Origin: Planococcus citri
Taxonomy: Eukaryota > Arthropoda > Insecta > Hemiptera > Pseudococcidae
DNA length: 64,000 nt
Assembly: GCF_950023065.1 (NCBI RefSeq)
Contig: NC_088678.1
Location: forward strand, 75,859,590 to 75,923,589
Direction of reading: 5' to 3'
Shown here: positions 57,061 to 64,000 of the stretch, piece after piece
Numbering within the stretch: the stretch's first letter is position 1
Layout of the letters: each line of letters begins with the position of its first letter
The notes under the pieces: generated by a model
Told to the model about the DNA's origin: nothing
What the model saw: the letters and a program-made list of their open reading frames with translations, nothing else
Database searches by the model: none
Translations under genes and position numbers: made by a program

Positions 57061-57735
57061 ATTTCCGAAATTATGAGTGAATTTATTTCAGTATCTGCTT
57101 TGTCAGAGACTATGCTGGGTAAATTCACCGTAATTCGGACTTTTGAACAAATCTTACCATTAGGGAACACATAGTGTTGGAATTTTTTGGTTACATGAAT
57201 TTTTAGTGCAAATTCGTCGTAACTGAAAAATTCAAACAATTTTCAATTTGCCTAAATTTCCGAATTGCGTCGTGAATTTCTCTCAGTATCTGCATTGTCA
57301 GAGACCATGCTGGGTAAATTCACCGTAAATCGGACGTTTAGACAAATATCACAATTAGGGAACTCCATAATGTTAAAATTTTCTTGATTACATGAATTCT
57401 TCATACAAATTCGTTGTAATCGGAAAATTTAGGTATCTCCTTATTTGTTTAAATTTTCGAGTCATGACGTAAGTTTATTTCAGTATCTGCTTGTCAGAGA
57501 CTATGCTGGGTAAACTTATCATGACTCGGATTTTTAAACAAAGCCTACCATTTGGATTTTTATGCTGTTCAAATTTTGTCATTACATGAATTTTTTAGTG
57601 CGAATTCGTTGTGATTGAAGAATTTGAACATCTAACTATTTGTCTAGATTTTCGAATTGTGACGTGAATGTATTTCAGTATCTGCTTTGTCAGAGACCAA
57701 GCTGGGTAAATTCACCGCAGTTCGAACGTCTAAAC
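57061..57735 (+). repeat. Four ~196-bp tandem units, each with a conserved stem-loop, in the retrotransposon leader
   Basis: CAGTATCTGC starts at 57089, 57284, 57481 and 57676. In each unit it lies in a ~35-nt loop closed by GTGAATTTA/TAAATTCAC or a variant (57077-57128, 57272-57323, 57469-57519, 57664-57715). Unit 3 has two paired base changes that keep the stem (GTAAGTTTA with TAAACTTAT). Between units a second stem (GTTACATGAATTT with AAATTCGTCGTAAC, 57190-57226 and equivalents) is also kept. This points to structured RNA, perhaps for packaging or translation. Confidence 0.75.
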
Positions 57736-59070
57736 AAATCCGTCTTTCGGCACCTTTTTTGGTAATTTTCTCGCCCCAGAAAATTATCAGAAAATTTAAA
57801 AACTCGTAGAAATTTTTAGGCCCCATAATGCTCGTCATTTCGTATCTAAAAATTCTATGGGAAATGCCGATCTTTCCCTATTTCCGGTAACTAGGTCCAT
57901 TTTTCGAATTTTCTCATTCTTAGAAGTTTTTTGGATATTTTTTATTCTCAGCTCGCAGGTTTCCTATTTAGCTTTAGTAGTGATGGGATCATGTGCATTA
58001 TAGCGAAAATTAACGGAGAAAATTGAAATCCTTGGAACTCTCACTATTTTTCGAGGATTCGTTTACGAAAATCGACGAAAAATTGAGATTCCTGGAATTT
58101 TCAGTGTTTTCCCGAAGATTCGTAATTGCACTATGTTCCATCACATGCGAATTATAGTCAGATTCGTGCTAAGTAGAGGATCTCGCGACCAGTTTGTCTA
58201 AAATTTCCTAATAATTTCTATCTTGATCCTACAAGCTATTTCTTCCATCCTAACACCTCGACTGTGTATTTTTTCGAAGTCAATGTGCAAAACACTTTAT
58301 TTAAAGTTCGACAAATTGACTCGAAAAAATCACATTATTCCTTATCATCCCGAAGAATTATTGGAAAGTTCAAATTTCTCAGGTGTGAACACATATGCGA
58401 CTGAAGAAATGTAATTTTTCATTGAAAAATGACCTTCACGAGTGTGTGCATGCCTGCGAAAGGTGTTAATTTCCAATATTCTGGATTGCAAATCATGTGC
58501 AATCTTTCTTGTCACAACTTTTCCCTTTTGTCTGAGTTGAGCAATCGATACTGTATGTCGAAATCTTCACGAATTCGACAGTATGGTATCGACCAGTTCT
58601 AGGTTAAAATTCAGAAAAAACCACAAAATATGCAATTAATTGCATAAAACTCCGGCGATCTTCGAAAAGATCCTCCTTCATAAATAGGGTTCTTCTTAGT
58701 ATATTTTTCTTGCGCAGGATTAATTTCTTAGTATGCTCCGTTTTTGAAGGTTAAAATCAGAAACTTTGTTTCTGATACTTGTCGAGACCATAAAATTCGT
58801 TTTATCTTGTCTCATTATTATTCCATCTACCCAATCCACTCAATTTCGAAAAATTCGCGCCCAAAAACTCGTTCGTTATTCTAAAAAACCTCAATTTGGA
58901 AAATTGCACAATTCGAATCTTTCTAAATTCACGTGCAAAAATTCCACCCAAGATGGGCCCCAAACATTCTTTCTATACCCATTTCCGGTGATCTCATCGT
59001 AGTTCAACGGACATTTAGCCATTTTCTTTCTAAAAATAGCTCCATACCTATCTTTATCTCCGTGTGAAAA
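57736..59070 (+). other. Leader, middle part
   Basis: No gene. AT-rich with GAAAATTYGTGAA-like words. Small ORFs are without recognisable features. Confidence 0.45.
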
Positions 59071-59285
59071 TCACGTACGCCATTTTCCCACGGTCATTTC
59101 AATGTCAAGTTGTTTTCATCAACGTTGGAATGTCGTGGGGCATGCCACGTACGCTGTTTTTCACAAAGTCACTTCAATGTCAAGATGACTCACTTCCTTT
59201 ACTTTTCCGTCGCACGCGATACGTTTCCACGTGGAAAATATCACGTACGCCATTTTTCAAAGTCACCTTCAGGTAAAGGTGACTC
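59071..59285 (+). repeat. Three short repeats CACGTACGCCATTTTTC...GTCACTTCAATGTCAAG
   Basis: CACGTACGC occurs at about 59073, 59147 and 59244, each followed by a GTCA-TTCA-GTCAAG segment. The last copy folds as GTCACCTT-CAGGT-AAAGGTGAC. A second set of possible stem-loops in the leader, in the last 700 nt before gag. Confidence 0.55.
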
Positions 59286-59735
59286 ACACCCTCTTATACC
59301 TTTTTTCTTTATTTTTCGTCGCAGCTCCATGATTCATACCTATCTCTTTTGGTAGTCATTGAGTCATCGTATCTACGCATTTTTTCCATCTCTCATACCT
59401 TCGTTTCATTTTTTTAGAAATCTATTTTTAGACTTCTAAATGCTTGGTGACACACACGTGACGAGTACTTGTATTCTCACAGTGCCTACCACATACCCCA
59501 CCTCCACCCATCAAAAACATCTCGTACACCCATCGTACACCTTCTTGCCGTTACAGTAAAAAGGGGGAACGCAGCTTCATACACTGCATCTCTCTTAAAC
59601 TCGCGGTTATTAAATCAGATGTATTCCCTCGATGATTTAACGTAAATCTCTCGCGCCCAATTACTTAGTATTCGTTTCTCGGTACATTTAATTTTTCGCG
59701 TCGTATTTTTCGGTTAAATCGCGTCTCTTTTTATC

Positions 59736-61625
59736 ATGAATAACGAGCCTAGAATTACGCGAAGTAGAACCAGTGGAAATTTTCTTGATTCCGTAAATCG
59801 CACACATTCGAAATCGCGCACCTCCGAGCCGGAAACCCCATCAGTTCCTGAGGCAAGCGAAATTAATAAAAATGTCGATATTGATTTTTCACAGTCACTT
59901 GGTAGCTCATCTCATACTTCCGGAGATGAATACCAAGATACTACCCCTGACGTAAGTGAGGAAGGGAATGCGAGCAAGCAACCCAGACCTTTTAATTCTG
60001 AAAAATACATTGATGTATTAGATGAATTAGTTGCTGAAGTTTTCACACAGACTTGGAATTGGAGTGATTCAATACAACGTCAAGTGAAAGAAAACCATGC
60101 AACCCTTACAAGGGAGAGTACCTTGGTATCCAATTTGGCCAATGCAAATAAAATTGCAGTGGAAAAACTAAGTGATTGTGTAGTCAATTTAGATACTCGC
60201 GTAGGAAAAGAGATTAGTGACTTACAAGATACCCTCACCGCAAATATCGAACATACTTCGAGTATTTTGGAAAGTCATACAAGCAAATTCGCTGACTATG
60301 ATGAAAATTTCATGTCTAAAGCAGATTTTGAAAATTTCAACCAAAATTACTCGAAGTATAAGGAAAAATCTGAACTCGACTTAGCAACTCGAGACAGAGG
60401 CTTCCGCCAAATTTGTGGTGAGATCCAATCTTTAAAACAACGGTCGCATAATCACACCAATGATTCAGACGAAGGACGTGCAAGCGTGCATATTGATGCA
60501 GGTGCAGTCCGAAACGCAGGTATTTATTTTTCTGACGATAAGTTATATTATCCTCATCAATTTATCACCGAAATGGAGGATTATTTTCGAGGCACTCGCG
60601 CGCCTGAATCTCAAAAAATTATAGCAATGAAAGGTGTGATTATTATGTCTAATAGAACCCAATTCTTGGAATTTTCGTCTGAAGCAACTAATTTCAATGA
60701 TTTTAAGGCAAAATTTCTTGAGTTTTATTGGGACATTCGAGCACAAAATGAAGCTTGGAAGGCATTTTGCCAGACGTACTCCACGTCCATTGATATAAAA
60801 GATTTGGCTGTTCGCATGAAATGTTGGATAAAGAGTCTCCGTCATTTTCGTATGAATCCTGAGCAGGAACTCATCCGCATCATCATCGCGAAAACACCAC
60901 CAGAATATCGTCTAAGCCTTCATCAACCTGGACAAACATTGGATGAGTTTCTTCTGAAATTGACTAATCTCGCGTCAATACAGGAAGATCCTCTCAATGA
61001 AGTCCCTGTAGTGCTCAAAGGTCACAATAACACTCAGAATAATCGTGTGTATGAAAGACGAAACGTGTTTGAGAACAAAGCGATGCCTTTGGTACCTTCA
61101 TATGCCCAGCTTTTACAAGATTGGAATGCGAACAAGGTCCAAAGTGTACCAAAAGTTCAAAAACCGTTCGTCAATCTACAAAACAAAAAATTTACATTTA
61201 GGCAGCCCACCCCTCTATTAAACGAGAAGCAAGCTCCTAATGTAAATACGAGAAATATTGCTCCGACGAAAAATCCAAATGACAGTCGTCAAGACAATAT
61301 TCCCAAATTTGACAATAAAAAACCCAAACCAGCCTTTCATATGAATGATAGGAGTGAAATCGTATTACGTAAATTTAAACCTAAATTTCCGTCTCGAGAA
61401 TTAAATGCAAATGTGCATGCCGTCTATATTGATCCCAATACCAACGAAGTCTCATTATTAGATGATGAGGAAGACGATCAACAAGAACGAGAGGAATATT
61501 TAGCGTCTTTAAATCAAACGATTGAACAATTAGAAAATGCTAATTTGAACGAAAACTCAATTTCCTCTGAGTTTCAAAATCCTCAGGACACTTTTGAGTC
61601 AAACTCGGGAAACGAAAATTGTTAG
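59736..61625 (+). CDS. Gag-like structural polyprotein of the LTR element
   Basis: 629 residues from the ATG at 59736. The N-terminal 80 residues are polar (S/T/E-rich). About 80-235 is helical and likely coiled coil (repeated L/I/V heptads around V-E-K-L-S-D-C-V-V-N-L-D-T-R). About 260-420 resembles retrotransposon capsid domains (Y-Y-P-H-Q-F-I-T-E-M-E-D-Y-F, later F-K-A-K-F-L-E-F-Y-W). About 440-570 is basic (nucleic-acid binding) and the end is acidic (L-L-D-D-E-E-D-D-Q-Q-E). No C-X2-C-X4-H-X4-C zinc knuckle is present; only five cysteines occur. Gag proteins form the particle that packages element RNA. The ORF has no in-frame stops and ends inside the frameshift pseudoknot. Capsid assignment is by pattern only. 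Confidence 0.65.
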   Translation: MNNEPRITRSRTSGNFLDSVNRTHSKSRTSEPETPSVPEASEINKNVDIDFSQSLGSSSHTSGDEYQDTTPDVSEEGNASKQPRPFNSEKYIDVLDELVAEVFTQTWNWSDSIQRQVKENHATLTRESTLVSNLANANKIAVEKLSDCVVNLDTRVGKEISDLQDTLTANIEHTSSILESHTSKFADYDENFMSKADFENFNQNYSKYKEKSELDLATRDRGFRQICGEIQSLKQRSHNHTNDSDEGRASVHIDAGAVRNAGIYFSDDKLYYPHQFITEMEDYFRGTRAPESQKIIAMKGVIIMSNRTQFLEFSSEATNFNDFKAKFLEFYWDIRAQNEAWKAFCQTYSTSIDIKDLAVRMKCWIKSLRHFRMNPEQELIRIIIAKTPPEYRLSLHQPGQTLDEFLLKLTNLASIQEDPLNEVPVVLKGHNNTQNNRVYERRNVFENKAMPLVPSYAQLLQDWNANKVQSVPKVQKPFVNLQNKKFTFRQPTPLLNEKQAPNVNTRNIAPTKNPNDSRQDNIPKFDNKKPKPAFHMNDRSEIVLRKFKPKFPSRELNANVHAVYIDPNTNEVSLLDDEEDDQQEREEYLASLNQTIEQLENANLNENSISSEFQNPQDTFESNSGNENC

Positions 61626-61665
61626 AGAGTTCAGGGGCACTTTCTAGCAATATATCGGACCCCCT
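61607..61665 (+). promoter_or_regulatory. -1 ribosomal frameshift signal: GGGAAAC heptamer plus H-type pseudoknot
   Basis: G-GGA-AAC (61607-61613) lies exactly in the gag frame as X-XXY-YYZ. After a 7-nt spacer (GAAAATT), GTTAGAGAGT (61621-61630) pairs with ACTTTCTAGC (61639-61648). Loop bases AGGGG (61633-61637) pair with CCCCT (61661-61665). The gag stop TAG (61623-61625) lies in stem 1. All the parts of a classical frameshift site are present, and shifting leads directly into the next ORF. Confidence 0.82.
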
Positions 61666-62512
61666 AAGAAATATTTTCGAGGATTATATCTGGATAGGGG
61701 ATGGAGTTGCTAACTTCTTGAGTAGAGGTGAAAGGACTCCACCACCTATATTACCAAAATTCCTACAAGACCAGATAAGCCTCTCAGAATTATATAACCG
61801 ACTCATACATGTTCCTTTTCCGCAAAATAGAAAATTTGTCATCTCTCTTGGACAATTTGAGTTAAGTTTTTCCAATAGGCCAATTGATAGTATAGAAAAA
61901 GAAATGCAGTGCATTCTGAGCTTTTTGATTGATGACAAAAAGGCTGAGAGAATAATTCTCCTTTACCCTTTAATCAAGCCAAAGTTACGGCATGAAAAAC
62001 CAGTGTCGTTAGGTCGCTATATTTTATTTCGTAACATGTACACTCGTTTAGCGGTAGATCCGAGAATTGTTTTCAGACGAGAGCCAGCTCTTCTATTCTT
62101 GAAAACAGAAGAATATATCCATTTCAACGAAATAGAACTTAGACCTACCGTCGATGATCAGAGGCTTGCAATTCCGCTGCATAATCGATTCCAGTTGATA
62201 CCATCTAGCCAACGCTACTATCCATCGTTGGACATATATTTGGAGGTCTACATCACAGTATACATCCAGATTCTCCAGCTGGAAATTTCTTGGAAAAAGA
62301 ACACACTCTCAAAGGGTACTACGAAAAATCTTCAATCTTCAGGTAAAATTAGTGATAAAAATTTAGGCTCAAATACGAACCGTGAGCCAAATAAATCGTC
62401 ACTTTCTACATCACATCCTGAGAAAGTGAAACAGCTAGAACTCAAATTTGTTCAAAAAGATGTTCCCTCTACTGAGTCCAAGTCTTCAAAAAAAAAAAAA
62501 AAAAAGACATAA
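61613..62512 (+). CDS. Frameshift-expressed ORF2 of the LTR element, function unknown
   Basis: About 300 codons in the -1 frame relative to gag, without a usable ATG at its start, so it should be made as a Gag fusion. I do not recognise it. I see no D-[ST]-G protease motif, no Y-x-D-D of reverse transcriptase and no zinc or D-D-E integrase motif. The middle has hydrophobic strands (I-I-L-L-Y-P-L-I, L-E-V-Y-I-T-V-Y-I-Q-I-L). The last 80 residues are S/K/N-rich and end in a lysine run encoded by 18 A's (62488-62505). That run could itself slip, giving about 20 further basic residues in another frame. In related elements this position holds protease/pol. Confidence 0.6.
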   Translation, partial: RKLLESSGALSSNISDPLRNIFEDYIWIGDGVANFLSRGERTPPPILPKFLQDQISLSELYNRLIHVPFPQNRKFVISLGQFELSFSNRPIDSIEKEMQCILSFLIDDKKAERIILLYPLIKPKLRHEKPVSLGRYILFRNMYTRLAVDPRIVFRREPALLFLKTEEYIHFNEIELRPTVDDQRLAIPLHNRFQLIPSSQRYYPSLDIYLEVYITVYIQILQLEISWKKNTLSKGTTKNLQSSGKISDKNLGSNTNREPNKSSLSTSHPEKVKQLELKFVQKDVPSTESKSSKKKKKKT

Positions 62513-64000
62513 ATGCTCTAAACGTGAGTTTAAGTCACGCATAATCAGGCGAAGCCATGAGAATTAGATAGATTAGAAACCTAAAAAGCTCTTTAATCCT
62601 AATTAATCTTTTTTGAAGAAGTCTCTTCCCCCTAACTGGGGCAAATGCGTCTCAAATTTCAGATAGAATTTCCATGAAGTGTGTAATATTTTTAACTAAC
62701 TATAACTTACGATAACGTACGCCTCTTAACGAACAATATTAACGAACTTAAAATGAACCTATTTTTAATGCGGACAGAGGTGCCTTACACACACCTGTTC
62801 ACTGAAAAAATAGCTCATTGAAAATAACATAACTAAGAGAAGCAGTTTTTGTACTCGCATGTCTTAAACTGGGGCAACCCTGTGCAAGATTTTGCGATGC
62901 AAAGGCTAATTCTCAAAACTTGACAAAAATAACTAAATAACTGAACAACGCATAACTAGGACAAGAGATTGCATACCTGGTGGCGTGAAGGCATATCCAA
63001 AATTCAAAACATTCTTGAAGTATGGAGCGCAATCACCTACCAGTTATATGCAACCTCAGATTTGTCTGAGTATCTTCTCAACCCTCTATACTGTGACAAG
63101 GTTTTCACAATCATGTGCATATATTGGATTTGAGGGGGTAGTCAGATAAATCGCTAACTATAACAAATGTACACCTACTTTTCGAGTTGGTTGTTTTCCT
63201 GGAATTGTGGACACATGTTTGGATTTTTATGCTCCATCATGTGCACTCAGTTTGAGAAAGACTATCAAATTCTTTTCGGTCACGTGACGTAAAAAATCAC
63301 GTTATTGAGGGGCATTTGACAACTCGACCTTTAGGTGATACATACTCTAACACTTTAACGAAAACATTACGAACTAGGCAAATAACTGACGTCGTCTATA
63401 ACCATTCCTGTACCCAGTTTTCATCCTCATTTTTGCCTCATAAATCTTCTTTATATGCCATTCATTCTCGTTTTTTCCCCAATTTTTCTACTTTTATCAG
63501 ATTCAGTCAGAACACCCCTCACTATGCTCCTATATATATATTTTTCTAGTTTCTGATTGAATTCTGATAAATTTTCACTTTGCCATAATATTTTCTTTCC
63601 ATGTGTCAACAAATTCTGACAATTCATACCCCATATTCTAACCCCCTTTTTTCCCCAAAATTTTCATACTTTACCAAATTCGGTCGGATTATAGTCCCCC
63701 AATATGCCTCATCATTATTATTATTATTTTTTTTTGCCATGTCCTGATCGAATTCTGATAATTTCCACTCATACCTTACTTTCATTTTGCTGAAAGTTCT
63801 TCTCAGACACCAGTAGTATTTCTTCGGACTTTTATTATCCCTCAATTAGACAACGTGGTCCTATAAACGATTCAGAGGATGCCGAAACTCCTCCGATTAG
63901 TTGCCTGCTAAGTTCCACTTGTCAGTTGGCGATTCCTGTTGTGAAAAATCAATGTGTAGCAATTTTAGCGTGCTATATCGTCCAACTCTCCCCCCCATCT
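62513..64000 (+). other. Downstream part of the LTR element or its flank, no ORF
   Basis: No reverse transcriptase or other domain in any frame. AACTGGGGCAA occurs at 62634 and 62869. TCTGATAAATTTTCAC-like text with (T/G)AATTCTGATAA repeats at 63555-63770. The end of the element is not reached or not recognisable. Confidence 0.5.

Larger units (their letters stand above)
55612..64000 (+). mobile_element. LTR retrotransposon (Ty3/gypsy-like layout), 5' part, continues beyond window
   Basis: Order seen: 5' LTR (55612-56494), primer-binding site (56496-56511), a 3.2-kb leader with structured repeats, a Gag-like ORF (59736-61625), a -1 frameshift signal (61607-61665) and a second ORF (to 62512). 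Neither a reverse transcriptase, an integrase nor a second LTR is seen before 64000. It may be a gag-carrying non-autonomous element or an element whose pol lies further right. Its reading frames are intact, which suggests recent activity. Confidence 0.75.

Noticed and set aside
63840..64000. Start of a 3' LTR at the window end
   Set aside because: Only a 13-bp match (GCCGAAACTCCTC) to the 5' LTR was seen; too short.

Overview
This is eukaryotic nuclear DNA, almost certainly from an insect. It is AT-rich with little coding sequence, the genes have short GT-AG introns, and transposable elements are nested in each other. The palindrome TAGGTACCTA and its fragments are scattered throughout, which I associate with aphid and scale-insect genomes. 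A sap-sucking hemipteran (Sternorrhyncha) is my best guess. The species cannot be fixed from the sequence.

The core (about 6.6-46.3 kb) is a head-to-tail array of eight rhodopsin-like GPCR genes, all on the + strand (called G1-G8 here). Each has a first exon for TM1-TM5 and a second exon for TM6-TM7 and the tail, split by one phase-2 intron at the same codon. TM3 ends in W-R-Y-like residues instead of D-R-Y, and in G7/G8 TM6 carries T-A-E-x-P-R-G. This looks like the insect/nematode DMSR (myosuppressin-receptor-like, dmsr-1-like) family. G1-G6 are close paralogues; G7 and G8 are more diverged from them. The copies also share non-coding parts: a TATA/Inr-like start region followed by a conserved ATCGCGAT-type motif, a small 3' UTR hairpin, a poly(A) signal, and downstream blocks here named D, E, F and L. 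G6 is broken by a hAT insertion inside exon 2. G5 has an intron enlarged by a DNA transposon.

Between the genes lie DNA transposons whose ends can be read to the base. They are a Mutator-like fold-back with a 9-bp target duplication (2753-6298), five TA-flanked Tc1/mariner/pogo-like elements, a hAT, an element with a 3-bp duplication (32285-34232), and a Penelope-like inverted pair carrying hammerhead-like motifs (18651-19469).

Downstream of the array is a ten-exon secreted carboxylesterase gene (47263-52079) with a full Ser-Glu-His triad. After a repeat-rich stretch comes the 5' part of an LTR retrotransposon (55612 to beyond the window). It has an LTR, a primer-binding site, and a 3.2-kb leader with a four-copy array of stem-loops. 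A Gag-like ORF then joins a second ORF of unknown function through a textbook -1 frameshift signal (slippery heptamer plus H-type pseudoknot). No reverse transcriptase is seen before the window ends.

The first 1.2 kb is satellite-like tandem repeat. No CRISPR arrays, rRNA genes or intact tRNA genes were recognised.
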